From NCBI GenBank assembly GCA_015039465.1, contig MU130359.1:494191-558190 (forward strand): a DNA stretch of 64,000 nucleotides, read 5' to 3'. Within the stretch, counting starts at the first letter, position 1. The number at the start of each line of letters is the position of its first letter. Below, piece after piece: positions 1 through 11,657 of the stretch. This stretch comes from Phlegmacium glaucopus. Taxonomy: Eukaryota > Basidiomycota > Agaricomycetes > Agaricales > Cortinariaceae. The notes under the pieces were generated by a model. The model was not told the DNA's origin. It ran no database searches and saw only the letters and a program-made list of their open reading frames with translations. A program made the translations under genes and the position numbers.

Positions 1-2040
1 GAAGCCTTTCTAGTTCCTGGCAGCGCATGTAATTGGTGCCTGCGTTCTCTGTTTGTCTCTACCTCTCCTAAGCAGATAAGGGTCAGACGTTCGAGTCTTC
101 TACTCTGTAGGTGCGGATAGCGTTGTCCTTGAGCTCTTAACGACTCGATGCGTTAATTCGTGGGGGAGTGCTTGTGTAAGTCGTATTGAAAATACTTCTA
201 CACGTAAACTTGAAACTTCGAGGTACCTGCGTCTTCTTTCAAGCAGGGGGTAGCTATCGGCCTCTTATCCGAGAGTTTTTAAAGCGTTAAAGTACAATTG
301 AGAGAAGTCTAGAGCCTCGTGTCGGTCATTGTTATCCCGGTAAATCCATAATATGGTGGGTCAAACTGAGCCTGACTCATGCACTGAGAAGATTAACCTA
401 TTGTATTTATACAGTCAATTAATAGAACCCTTCCTCTTCCATGTATGTTCGTGGTTCAATGTACAAGTGTAAGCAAGGAATCTCTTCAGGTTGGGATCTT
501 CATTGTTTTCGACGCCTTTGGGGTCCTTATGATCTTAACACGATATACCACGTTTCTTTGGTGGCGGCACCGTGACGCCGGGCGTCATGCGTGTAGAGTG
601 TACTGGATTTTGCGACGCTGACCTTATAATAATAACTGGAGGTTCAAGTATAAGTTCCGAACCGAGTTAAAAAGTTGTAAAAAGGAAATTAATGTTTGAT
701 TCTAGCTGTTCCAACGTTTACTACTAGCTCCTTCTTCAAGCCTTCTTGTAACCTTTGATGTTTTCGTTCTTGTCACTATCCTAACGTATCTAAGACGGTG
801 TTTCACATTACGCTCTTATTTGGTGATTCAAACAGCTTCAGGGGGCTAGAAATACAGTAGCTAAAACGTCTTCAGGATATGCTGTCTTCCGGTCCTATAA
901 TTAGCTCAAACTCCATCCATTTCCTTACACATAGCTATAGACTGTGACTCTAATTACTGACAAACTATTGGTCTTTTTTAGTGATGGAGCTTAACTGGAA
1001 CTTCCTGCGGAAATACAACAGTGGCCACTGGCCTAATGACGCCGTGGTTCTTGAATGAACAGCAAAGCCGTTCGCGTCATGGTTTCGGAAAGCATTCAAA
1101 CCAGCGTTCGGTTTTTGTTTCAGAACTTCCAGATTCCGTGCTTCGTCATGGTTCAAGGTATTGCGTTTGCTTCTGAACCCGAACTGAAATAAGTCCCTCT
1201 TGGTCGTAGGTAAAGTCAAACAGCGATTCGACGACTGATCGCGACTCAGGGGGCTATCAACCCCACGACACTACGGTTCTCTCGTCGTCGTCTCGGACTA
1301 GACCGAGAAAAATTTTCGTTTTCACCTTAGTTTTTTTACGCAAAGTAGGACTCATACGTGTGTTTACAAGTATTTTAGGCGTTAACGGTTCGGTTACACG
1401 GTTCAAGGGTTCAAGGTTTGTTTTCTTCTTAGGTCCCCTGCGACCTAGTTATCTTGGGGAACAGGCTTATCGCGACTCGATCTCGGCCGGCGACATCGAC
1501 TACCAGGTGTAAGTATAGAAACCGAAACAGCTCTTTAGGAAAAACTCTACTAATAGTATGGTCTTATTCGATAAGCTAGAGGTTTTGATCTTGACTATGA
1601 TTGTTCTGGGGGTGAACACTCTTCTCTTCCTCGTATCGCACTTTCTCAGCCCTTCGGTTTCTGCTAATCCCACCGTGCGTCAATTATCCCTGTGCATTTC
1701 CGCAGTTCATTATGACAGTTTGAGCCGATTCAACACCATTGTCTTCGTGAAGAAATTTACATGCATGGGTTGCCAATCATCAAAGTTCAAAGTTCAAAGC
1801 GATGAGTCGAGGACTTCATTTTCTCTCTAGCCATTGGCAGTGTTATCAACTGCTTGATGCTCGCTCTTGATCTACGTTCTCTCACCAAGCTGTGTTTTTT
1901 TCTTAGGTTTTTTTTTCAGTGGTCTCTGCCACTTGACTACTTGTCTCCATCAATTTCACAGCGTAAAACGGAGAGCGGAGCCATCTCCACATGAAACGTC
2001 TTCGTAATGATATATACGCACAAACCAAACCATGCCTTTA
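1..2040. other. No gene recognised
   Basis: Only short ORFs occur here (at most 90 codons), and none resembles a known family. There are GT-AG-like signals, but no run of exons that joins into a convincing protein. It probably contains the distal upstream region of the hydrophobin gene and unidentified sequence that continues beyond the left edge. Confidence 0.5.
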
Positions 2041-2082
2041 ATTCTCCTGATTATCAATCATCTCGTACGAGACCTCTGGAAG

Positions 2083-2088
2083 TATAAA
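2083..2088 (+). promoter_or_regulatory. TATA box of the hydrophobin gene
   Basis: TATAAA lies 75-80 bp upstream of the hydrophobin start codon, a usual spacing for highly expressed basidiomycete genes. It is read from sequence only, with no transcript evidence. Confidence 0.55.
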
Positions 2089-2162
2089 GATCGCCATGTT
2101 CTACCTATTGTCTTCACTCAAACAGTTCCCAAGTGTTCAGTATTACCAACAAAACAAGCAAT

Positions 2163-2771
2163 ATGCAATTCAAAGTCATCTCTGCTCTCGCTTTCGCCAC
2201 TCTTGTGGCTGCTATCGCCACCCCTCCTAACACGCCCTCTTCCAACACGCCCTCTTCTAACGTGCCCTCTTCTAACACGCCCTCTCCTAGCATCCTCCCT
2301 CCTTTTCCTGGGAACCCTCCTCCTACTATCGGAGCTAGCAAGTGCGAGACTGGAAAACTGCACTGCTGTAAGTTATATTTTCACCAGATCGCCATAGTGC
2401 TATGATGAAAACGAATTATTATAGGCAAGAGCACTCAGTTACCCACTGCACCCGCTGCTTCCGCCGCCCTCGGTCCTTTGGGAATCTCTGCGGACACTAT
2501 TTCTGGTTTTGTCGGTATTACTTGCACCTCGATCACCGTCACCGGTGGAAGCAACTCTTGGTAATTTTTTTAGATTCATGAACCTGGCACTTTGAATTTA
2601 AACAATTTTTTCTTGCTAGCTCTGCTCAACCTGTCTGCTGCACAGACAACTCCTTCGGTAAGCACGGCTTGAGAATATACGATCATGTTTTCTGTCTTCT
2701 AACTTTTTTTTTGCCAACGTTAAGGTGGCGTCGTTTCCCTCGGTTGCAACCCGGTTAACCTTAGCTTATAA
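2163..2771 (+). CDS. Class I hydrophobin
   Basis: Secreted amphipathic protein expected to self-assemble at air-water interfaces and coat hyphae and fruit bodies. Four exons (2163-2367, 2425-2560, 2620-2657, 2725-2771) join in frame with introns of 57, 59 and 67 bp; the last intron ends in AAG|G. The product has a signal peptide from the first Met (MQFKVISALAFATLVAA), then a Pro/Ser/Thr/Asn-rich linker with imperfect T-P-S-S-N repeats, then the eight-cysteine hydrophobin pattern C-X6-CC-X32-C-X11-C-X5-CC-X12-C. The spacing fits class I. The first CC pair spans the first intron. The start was chosen because it gives the signal peptide directly; an upstream in-frame Met at 2133 would add ten residues (MFSITNKTSN) before it. 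A TATA box lies about 80 bp upstream. The gene looks intact. Confidence 0.93.
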
Positions 2772-4109
2772 AAGTTGAATATTCGTTGAGTTGGGGCGGC
2801 GCCCACACATTAATACCTTAAATTAATGCAAATCCTTGTGATCCTTCCGTATTAGGCCGAGTTTGTTATATCTGTCAAAGTCTCCTTCCGCATTATGTGA
2901 TCGTCTGGAAACTATTTCAGAGCAATTATCTTCTACCCACATTGTCTCAATCATTCGGTTGAAGTGTGCGAGTTTCAGCTTGTTAATCTCCTTTTAGGTA
3001 TTTTATCGGGACAGACAACTTACAAGACTAATAGACTCACGGGAAAGTACACTGATCTCCCATCAAATTTGATGCCGTAGGCCGCCATCAACATATTTGT
3101 GACATTCCGGCAAGCCTGCCAGTTAGGTGCTACTGGAATTGGGTTGGGCTAATGGTTGGTTAGGATCCTGGTTGGTGTTAAGGGTTGGTATTAGTAGTTC
3201 ATGCTCAGGCTAATGGTAAGTTTAGTGGGCAGGTTATGCAAGTATATGTCCTTTTTGCATAGTAGTGTGCTCTTGGTTAGGTGGTCAGAACTCCAACTGC
3301 CTCATGGCAGCTGAGGGGGTGGTGTGTTGCATCTCACAACTGTGTGGGTGTTGTCTCTTATATTTTATCTTCTCATTTCTTTTATCTATTAAGTATACAC
3401 ATACCACAAATGTTACATAATCACATATGTTTAGTCACACATTCTTTTTATTATGAGTGTAATAGTAGAATACGTTGAACACCCAAAAGGGTAGTCGTCG
3501 CGTATTTGTGAGGGTAAGTCAGAAATAATAATTTCCGATGGTGCAGGTGCTTAAGTCACGTGACGTGCGTTTACACTAACAATTTACGCAGTCGTAAAAT
3601 TGTATGTGTGATGTGTTTGTATATTTGAAAGATTGATGCAATAAAGAGATTTGTGAGGTCTCCTTTTGAGAATGAGTTTAGAATCTGAAGCTAGCTAATG
3701 AGGGGGACTTTTCCACTGCCCTTCTCAGTAAATAATTATATGTAAAGAGAGGAAATTTTAAAATGAAGTTTTTCCAGTGCTGTTGATCCTAAGAAAATTT
3801 GTTTTGTTTAATTAATTTTTTAGAGCATACTAGCTCTTTTTTGGGTGTTTCCATTTTCTCTTTTCCTTGCACGAGCCTGGTCCTACCCATCTCCTGTTTC
3901 TTTTGTGTTACTTTTCCAGAACAGGAATAGTCATGTGTGACAATTCCCAAGGCAGGTGGTCTTTCGTGCGTATGAACAAACTCCGTTCCTTACATGAGTC
4001 TCAACTTTATACTGAACAGTGAAGTTGAGACATGAGCACTGTCATTTATTCATTCATTATATTAGTGTCTGGCAGACAGTATATAGCATTACATAGTATC
4101 ACTTAGGCA
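2772..4109. other. Intergenic, no gene recognised
   Basis: AT-rich sequence with a GGTTGG/GGTTAG-rich stretch near 3140-3230 and no ORF with recognisable content. It ends at the target duplication of a solo LTR. Confidence 0.5.
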
Positions 4110-4114
4110 GTTCA

Positions 4115-4701
4115 TGTTACATTCCGTCTTACGTTACTCCGGTCCAGCTCCGTCGGAGCTGTCTCCAGTAGTCCGTACTCTGAACAGTACCTTCCCTTAT
4201 ATCCCGAACTACTCTTCCTATGTTCAACTCCGAGACTTCTCCGTGTCATTCCGGTTTTTCCGTCTATACTCCAAACCCGTTATCACTTCTTCGCCACTAC
4301 CACTATTCTTTGTCATCACCCTTCCCATCATCAGTCAGTATACCCGCCATGGATTATTCACCCAAGAATGCAGGACCTTTCCGGGAGCAGAACGCAGCAC
4401 TTATATTTATCTTTTATATTTCGGTTGCTATTCCTTTATTTATTTAAGTACTCGAAACTTGTATGTTTTCCCTCAGTTCGAATATCAACTTAGTTTCCTC
4501 CTCTTGTTCTTCCTCTAAGTCACTGAGGTCTTCCAACTTGTTACTTTCTTCTTCCGTTCCGAAATCAGGACACCTTAGGAGCTGGGCGGCACAGCACACA
4601 CGCTGAGGCCAACGTCCTTTCCAGGTTACTGTTCCGGTTCCGTTCCGTCCGTTCTGGAGTAACTCCGACGTGACTATTCCTTTTTTGTTTTAAACTTAAC
4701 A
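4115..4701 (+). mobile_element. Solo LTR of the chromovirus family, with target duplication
   Basis: A 587-bp sequence begins TGTTACATTCC and ends CTTAACA. It is flanked by a perfect 5-bp direct repeat GTTCA at 4110-4114 and 4702-4706. It matches the reverse strand of the LTRs at 42183-42760, 50498-51044 and 52638-53224. With a target duplication and no internal region, it is a solo LTR left by LTR-LTR recombination. The short ORFs inside it are LTR sequence, not genes. Confidence 0.92.
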
Positions 4702-4884
4702 GTTCATAGCACTCTGTAATAACTCCTTGTAATTCCAGAGCACTCTGTACTGAGCTCAAATAGTATTGGTTTATTTCTGCATTTTTTGAACCATTTTCTT
4801 ACTCCAAGCCAAGTACTTGAAAAAAAATACCATATGTATATTGTCCAACTACCTACAAAGCACATTGTCTAATTACCCATATTA

Positions 4885-5105
4885 CCCATATGTCATTCTT
4901 GCATGTTGTCATCACATGTTGTTGTCACATGTTGTTCATTGCATGTTGTTGTCACATGTCATTGCATGTTGTTCATCACATGTTGTCGCATATGCATACT
5001 TCATATGTTGTCATACTTTTGTATGCCATTGTAGTAATTTCATATGCCATCATAGTAATTTTGTATGCTGTCATTGTAATTTCATATGCCATCGTTGTAC
5101 TATGT
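4885..5105. repeat. Degenerate tandem repeat, CATGTTGT-rich
   Basis: Short imperfect repeats of CATGTTGTCAT / CATATGCCAT / TAGTAATTT type fill about 200 bp. Open frames across it are repeat artefacts. Confidence 0.6.
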
Positions 5106-5252
5106 AGTTAATATAAAAAAGAAGGGGAAGGAAAAAAAAAACATGCATCATGGTAGTTGGTCTTTGTTGTTGCTGTTCCCATTGTCACAGTGATGCCTAT
5201 TAAGATAAAAATAATTCTGTTGAGGCCATTGTCAGTGCCATGGAGGACTTTA

Positions 5253-5938
5253 CACTCCCCCACATTGTCTGGCTGGACTTCCGCTGGACTGACCAGAGTC
5301 CTGCAGAAGTAGAAAAATGAATGGACTGTATGTCTGGTCACAGTCTGGTGGACTTCCACCAGACTTCCACCAGACTTTTACTAGAATTTTACCAGAATTT
5401 TGTTATTTTAAAGGAAGTTATAGAGGATGTACATAGTTCAACACACTCCCCAAAGGAGAAATGAGCAGATGATTGACACATCACCCAAAAGTGTCACAGA
5501 TTAACATGCCTCTATCCTCTCCTAACATGCCTCTATCCTCTCCTAACTAAGAACGCGCTACTGTGCAGAGAGAAAAAAATCCCCATCCCTAACCTATTAA
5601 CCCTAAGCCTTAAGCCTAACCTCTAAATCTAAATCTAACCCTAAATCTAACCTAAATATACACATGTAGATATAATAATCAGCTAACAATATGATCTATA
5701 ACTTGAAAATCACAAAAGTCTGGTAAAATTCCATTAAAAGTCTGGTGGAAGTCTGGTGGAAGTCTGCCAGACTATGACCAGACATATAGTCCAGGCATTT
5801 TTCTACTTCCACCAGACTCTGACCGGACTCTGACCAGACTCACGACCGGACTTTTACTGGAATTTTTCTGGAGTCCACTGGACTTCGGCTGGACTTTGGG
5901 CAGTCCGGTGGAGTCCAGCTGGACAATGTGGGGGACTG
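5253..5938. mobile_element. Non-autonomous element with long terminal inverted repeats (MITE)
   Basis: The left end CACTCCCCCACATTGTC is mirrored at the right end, which reads CAGTCCCCCACATTGTC on the other strand. Both ends sit next to a TA dinucleotide. The inverted similarity continues inward for about 150-220 bp through repeated TCTGGTGGA / CCAGACT motifs. The ~300-bp centre holds degenerate CCTAA/CCTAAAT repeats and no transposase. TA target choice suggests a Tc1/mariner-type source. Because the flanks are themselves palindromic (ACTTTA/TAAAGT), the exact ends are uncertain by a few bases. Confidence 0.72.
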
Positions 5939-5949
5939 TAAAGTACACA

Positions 5950-6115
5950 TTGGCAGCAGTAAAAAACTACACATGTCTGTCTATTATCACCTGTATTGGC
6001 TGTTTTTGGATTCATTTCAAAGCTGCTGCTCCAGGAAATTTATGTCTGCACCCGCACTTGCAGTCTCATTCAGCACCAGCAGCAGTGTTCATCAGGAAAA
6101 ATGCTTTGGCTCTAA
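5950..6115 (+). repeat. Copy of a ~165-bp dispersed repeat
   Basis: Starts GCAGTAAAAAACTACACAT and runs through GCTGTTTTTGGAT and CAGTCTCATTCAGCACCAGC. Two more copies lie in tandem at about 10085-10410. No coding role is evident. Confidence 0.65.
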
Positions 6116-6235
6116 GAGTCTCTCAGAGCAACCTCAAAAATTTAAGTGATTTGCTCAGGACACCTTTAGTGTATCCTGGTGTATTGACCATCTGGATTAA
6201 ATCACATCAAGAGGCCCTGGGAGTCCCTTAGAATT

Positions 6236-7155
6236 TATGATTTTTGCTAGACAATATTCAACCACCACATCCAGAAAAGTATTTTGCAATTTTCTCAATA
6301 AGGAGAGCTGCTATTAATATAATTTAAACATATTCAGGGTCCTAAAACAATTCTCTACCACCTTTAAAAAAATTTCCTTTTTTGGAATTTTATGTAATCT
6401 ACCCTGACCCAGCACCATATGCTCGAAATCATGCTTATTTGTGATCATGTGACCAATGGTCTGTGTGCCATCCAAAAGATATATAAACCACCCACAATTT
6501 TGTTTTCTTATTTCCTACTTCCCCCAGTATTATAGTACTAGTAGTATATAACTTTGTATCACTATTTTATTATTATTTTATTACTAGTATATATGTTTAG
6601 AATAATTGAATATTATTTTATTATATTATTATTATTCTGTTGTGTGAGACTATTCAAATATCAGGTTCTAGCATCTCTATATAGAATGGGACGTCGCGCC
6701 TGGGAATGTCAGGGGTATCATTGATGTTGGATTTATTTCTAAGCATTATATAAGCATTTATAAGTATTTGTAATAATTTTATATTGGTCAGCTGCTCCCA
6801 CACCTTCATCCCATTATACTGTTAGCCCAGTGTCACGAACATCACAAATCGTGACATAACCGTGACATCCCAGTAACTTCCATCTAAATTTCGCTTTTTT
6901 GGGTTCTTTTGTAGGGTGCTAATATTATATTTTTGAACATTACCATCTAATATACTTACTATTTAGTTGGCTGTGATATATATTGTCTTTTTCTGTGTGT
7001 TAATTGAACAGCTATAACCTGTCTTTTGGGATCTGCTGTAATTCTTTTTTTCAGTCAACATTAACCCAGGGTGTATTTTTTATTTTTATTTTGTTTGGTA
7101 TTTGTGTGAGGTATTTTTTGGTAAATATGCTGTAGCTATTTATTATCTACACAGT
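6236..7155. other. AT-rich, no gene recognised
   Basis: Long AT-rich sequence with no recognisable coding potential, probably repeat-derived. Confidence 0.45.
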
Positions 7156-7159
7156 TGAT

Positions 7160-7850
7160 AGGAACATGGGATGAGAAGATATAGGAATATGAGGTTGTAA
7201 TGAAAATAATATACACACTTAATGTGAGAGATAGGTGAGTGGGAACATAAGATTGGAAGATGAGTTATTTTGAGATTCTTTCTGTTTCTGTGTTTTAATT
7301 TGAGTCAATGGGAGGATGGTTACAATAACAATGTGAGTGGGGAGATAAATGAAGACAGAGAGGTGGATGGAGGTGGGAGGGAATATGGTTTTAGATAGGT
7401 ATAGATGAGTGGGGTGGTGGTAAGATGAAAAATGAAAAATTGAGATAAATTGAATTAAGTTAGGTGTGATGGATTTAAAGATAAAGATAAAAAAATAGGA
7501 ACATGGGATGAGAACATTGAGAAGATGAGGTTAAAATAAAAATAATATACACACTTAATGTGACAGATAGGTGAGTGTGGTGAACATAAGAAAATGTCAG
7601 ATAAATTGAGAATAAAAAACAAGATTGGAAGATGAATAGAGTTATTTTGATTGAATGGGAGGATGGTTAGAATAACAATGTGAGTGGGAAGATAAATCAA
7701 GACAGAGAGATGGATGGAGATGGGAATATGGTTAGATGGGCATAGATGAGTGGGGCAGGTAGGTGGTAAGATGAGAGTTCTCTGTTTTGTATTGGAATAC
7801 TGTACTATGAGAATTTTGAAAATGAAAAATTGAGATAAATTACTTTGGAT
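7160..7850. repeat. Two direct copies of a ~340-bp AT-rich unit
   Basis: Sequence from about 7160 (AGGAACATGGGATGAGAAG) recurs from about 7495 with the same order of blocks: AATATACACACTTAATGTGA, GAAGATGA, GGGAGGATGGTTA, GATAAATGAAGACAGAGAG. This is a tandem duplication with small indels and no gene. Confidence 0.65.
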
Positions 7851-8720
7851 GTGATGGATTAAAGATTTGATATGATTTAGGATGTGTGGAGCTACTATTA
7901 ATCCAGCTACAATTTTGAAGTTGAGAAAATATAAACAAGGTGAAAGTTCAATGTATAATAGATATATTCAATATGCATATAGAAATAGAATAGGAAGAGA
8001 AAACAAAGCTCAAGGGATCTTATGGAAGATCATGATTTTGGATATAGACCATTCAAATGAGTCAGATTTGTAGAAAATGAAAAATATCAGTTACATGATT
8101 AATATTTATGTTGTGAGTGTAGGATGTTAATTAATTGAGTGACAGGATGTGCAATGGTAGAGAAGAATTTATGATTGGTAACTGAGGATGTACACAACAA
8201 CAGCAATCCCTTTGTCTATATGGCAATGTATGATAGGGGGTTGTGTCTTCACCTGTCTCCAACACAGAATATGATATGACAACATTGATAAGAATAAATT
8301 TATGATGGGTCAAGATGCTCATGTTGATGACTCTCTCTTCTTCAGAGTGTGATGGGTAGATGAATGGATGTTCATAGTCTGAGATGCTCAGATGGGTCTA
8401 CTATTACTAAGTATAATTGGGGTGTATTTGAGTAAAAGTTTTCACTAACTATTATTCAAGCAGAAATAAATTGGGAAGTGAGAAGAGAAAGTTTCTTATG
8501 ATTTATGATGGTTCTGGATGTAAGTTCAGAAAATTGAAGTATTTTAAGTGTAAATTAAGTGAAAAAGATATAAAATAAATTGATTTGAGTTATTTAGATG
8601 TTTTAATATTATTTAGATAGGGTAGGATTTATAAAAATGCCTTAGAGAGATTTTGAGAAAGTGGATGGGTGATAGAAATACTCTCAGATGCTTGGGTGAG
8701 TCTACCCTTGGGATATAAGA
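7851..8720. other. AT-rich, no gene recognised
   Basis: Continuation of the AT-rich region. ORFs reach only 63 codons and have no recognisable content. Confidence 0.45.
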
Positions 8721-8726
8721 GATGGT

Positions 8727-8940
8727 GTCCACTGTTTTGATAAGAGACAGTGTCCACTATTGGGATAAGAGAATGTCCATTATTGGGATAAGAGACAGTG
8801 TCCATCATTGGGATAAGAGACAGTGTCCATCATTGGGATAAGAGACAGTGTCCATTATTGGGATAAGAGGCAATGTCCATTATTGGGATAAAAGACAGTG
8901 TCCACTACTGGGATAAGAAACAGTGTCCACTGTTGTGATG
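8727..8940. repeat. 25-bp satellite, about eight copies
   Basis: The unit GGGATAAGAGACAGTGTCCAT plus four variable bases is repeated about eight times with few substitutions. It is followed immediately by a G/C-rich hairpin-forming stretch (GGGGGCGGAGCCCCC). Confidence 0.85.
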
Positions 8941-9211
8941 CAGCCAGGGGTCCAGGGGGCGGAGCCCCCAGCAAGCCCTGAATCCATGCTGTAGGCCAGC
9001 AAAGTGGAGTGGCACCGTGCTGAGGGCACAGGTTCATGGCTTGTCAGATATAAAGGGACTAAGGCTGCCTCAGGGATGCTCTCAGGTTGCCTCAGGACAC
9101 TCTTAGGTTGCCCCAGGACATACCTAGGACACCCTCTGAGTTTTCAAAAAAAAAGACATTGGAATAGTACCTTCTTAGAGCACTCTTGGAGCTCTAAGGC
9201 TCTAAGAGCTC

Positions 9212-10007
9212 TAGGGCTGCACACCGTACCGTCTGACGGGTACGGCCATACAATTGACAGTCAGAGGACAGGTACAGTTCACCTGTCCACTGTCCGTCAA
9301 GTCTGGTTGGCAGAACCCCAACGGCTGTGGGACGGGTACGGAGACGGCCGTTGTACGGTAGACGGCCAGATGGCACTTGAATCCTGCCGAAAATGGAAAT
9401 ATGCTGACAAATCACTAAATTTTCAACCCAGCGCTGGTTTGATTTTCGGTCGTGGCTCAACTTGAAATTTCCGAGTTCGAGCCTGTCCTGGATTCTGAGC
9501 CATATGCAAGGAAATAAGCTTTGGAAAAATGACATTTACTGTAAGCAGTCCAAGTAGTAATATAGACGATGTATGAAGTTTCCTTAGATGATCCCTGACA
9601 CACCTAGACTCGTCCACTTGAGCCTGGCCTCACAAGAATCTATTGTCTACTCACTTGCAAAAACTGCTACAACAGTTGAACAACTCCAACAATTTACTGC
9701 TGCCGTTTCACGCAATTGTTGTCTCTCGACTGGCAGGAAGTCAGAACTGTATTTGTATGTCAAACAGGCAGGCACTACTCGTACAGATGGTGGTGTTGGT
9801 GTGAGAAAATAAGGATTGGTACCTGTACAATACTGTACAATACTGTACAATACCGTCAACGGCCGTTTTGCGACGGTAATGGACAGTCATTGATTGTCCC
9901 GTCCACCGTCTGTCCAGTTGGTCAAGCTGAGCCTTGATGGCACAGGTACGGCAACCATACTATGGGTCCATCCATTCCATACTGTACAGTCATGGCGTGC
10001 AGCCCTA
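9212..10007. mobile_element. hAT-type MITE with 8-bp target duplication
   Basis: The element starts TAGGGCTGCACACC and ends with the inverse of TAGGGCTGCACGCC. It is flanked by a perfect 8-bp direct repeat AAGAGCTC (9204-9211 and 10008-10015). An 8-bp duplication and T/CAGGGCTG ends are the hAT signature. The 796-bp interior has no transposase; it contains CAACGGC/GACGGT motifs near both ends and a TGTACAATAC run at about 9828-9862. It is inserted in another repeat. Confidence 0.88.
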
Positions 10008-10084
10008 AAGAGCTCTGGGGGTGTCTTAGAGTATTTTAGAGTGTCCTTAGACTGTCCTAGGGCAAAAGTGTTTTTCCTGATGTC

Positions 10085-10410
10085 GGCACCAGTAAAAAAC
10101 TATGCATTTCTACCAATCAGCACTCATCTCACTCATTTATTGCCCATATTGGCTGTTTTTGGATGTTTTTTCAAGCTGCTGCTCAGGGCAATTCATGTCC
10201 GCACCTGCACTTGCAGTCTCATTCGGCACTGGCAGCAGTATCGGCAGCAGTAAAAAACTACACATTTCTGCCAATCAGCACTTATCTAACTCAATTATCA
10301 CCTGTATTAGCTGTTTTTGGATTTATTTTAAAGCTGCCGCTCCAGGCAATTTATGTCCACATCCACATCCACACCCTCATTCAGCACCAGCAGCAGCACC
10401 AGCAGCAGTC
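10085..10410 (+). repeat. Two tandem copies of the ~165-bp dispersed repeat
   Basis: Both units begin CAGTAAAAAACTA and share GCTGTTTTTGGAT and CAGTCTCATTC/CCTCATTCAGCACC blocks with the copy at 5950-6115. The second unit has an expanded ACATCC triplet-like stretch. Open frames here are repeat artefacts. Confidence 0.7.
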
Positions 10411-10554
10411 AAAAGCTACACCCTTCTACACCCCCCTTATAGCTGTTGGGCATGGCAATTCATCCCCATACCTGCATCTGGATTCTGCAGCCCCAACCTG
10501 CAGCACCATCGCCAACAGTCAAAATCCACACCAGTAAATGTACAGCTTAATATT

Positions 10555-11093
10555 GTAGGTGTTCACTGGTGTTTGGGCGAACGGAGTAATATGACTACAC
10601 TGTATGCATTCACTGACTGTCTTACTTGTTACAGCATAGCTTACCATCCTGTCACTGGGACAGCATGTAAACTGATTGAATTAATAGCACAACTTGCTTA
10701 CTATAAACCAAGCTCCTTAGCACCATTAGCATATGAGGAAATCCAAAAACATGAAGCCAAGCAGGATGAATGAACAAAAACAAACAGCCATTATAAAAGT
10801 GATTTACCAAATGATTGATAGCTCTACATTTATTCAAGTAAAGAATGAATGCAGCACTGCAGCTGTATAGAGAAAAATCACATCAATTCATGCAGATAAA
10901 GGTTCCATGTATGAAACAAACCTTCTCACCCAATTACAAACAAGCCAATACATTGATGGCCAAAGTAATAAGTATGTGAGACCACTTAATGAAGATCACT
11001 GAAATCAAAGAAAGACTGGCTAAAATGAACTGCCAGATCTCTGGCAAGTTGTTTGTAACATACATCCAAACATCACTGTGTTGCAGTTTTAGT
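10555..11093 (+). pseudogene. Decayed Ty1/copia gag (UBN2-type) fragment
   Basis: Conceptual translation in shifting frames gives gag-like pieces such as LAPLAYEEIQKHEAKQDE and then TSIHADKGSMYETNLLTQLQ, interrupted by stops and frameshifts. Pieces of this kind resemble the copia gag-polypeptide (UBN2) domain, which packages retroelement RNA. The second half matches the better-kept copy at 53225-53558 base for base over long stretches. The fragment lies immediately beyond the 3' end of NACHT-WD40 copy A, as its twin does for copy B, so it belongs to the duplicated unit. It is not functional. Confidence 0.6.
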
Positions 11094-11258
11094 TTCTGGT
11101 GCAAGCTAAACATATTCATTTGGACCAGAGTAGATAGCAGGAATATGTACCAATAGCTGAAAGGTCTCATATCTACATAGCCACATTACTATTTGCATAA
11201 GTACTAAGCCTTTGGGGACAGAATTCCCCATCAGTTTTAACCAATATACTGCATATTC

Positions 11259-11657
11259 TGTTATAACTTCAAACGGTTCAGAGTTCTGACTGTAGACAGT
11301 CGTATAAGGATCGTTCATTCGTTCAATGAGCTCAAAAGAATACTAAGAGAGGTCGTCTCAAAGTAGAGTCTTAAGAGTTTGAGAGAGTTTGAGAGATAAG
11401 CAACCAGAGGTAGATTCTCAAGAATTAGCTACCGTTACATCAAGAAGTACATACTGTATTTATAGGTAAAGAGAGAGTTGTGCATAAGGTGAGACAAGCA
11501 CATGTAAAAGGGTAAGCATGTGTATAAATAGGTGAAACATATGAAAGAAGAAAGGTAAACATGTGGGAGCAGAGATGAAAGGAAAGCATAGTGTGTGTGT
11601 GGATGAAACAGGCATGTGTTTGGTGGAAATAAGAAAAAGAAAAGAAAGTTCGTAACA
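11259..11657. mobile_element. Solo LTR of a second LTR-element family
   Basis: A 399-bp sequence with inverted ends TGTTATAAC and GTTCGTAACA is flanked by perfect 5-bp direct repeats TATTC (11254-11258 and 11658-11662). It interrupts sequence that is absent from the otherwise matching region near 53450. It differs from the chromovirus LTR. Confidence 0.8.

Noticed and set aside
1..1550. Possibility that the left edge is an inverted or misassembled stretch because its CpG content seemed high
   Set aside because: Reading it in reverse order gave no better coding content, and dinucleotide counts by eye are within range of other parts.
4114..4518. 134-codon ORF in the solo LTR, and its counterparts at 42348, 50678, 52812 and 54812
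   Set aside because: They lie within LTR sequence, differ in frame between copies, and have no recognised protein content.
5580..5660. CCTAA/CCCTAA-like repeats as a telomere or interstitial telomere
   Set aside because: The units are irregular and lie inside the MITE between its inverted arms, so they are element sequence.
10102..10773. 223-codon plus-strand ORF
   Set aside because: It crosses the 165-bp repeat and then copia-gag sequence, with no single coherent protein and no homologous architecture.
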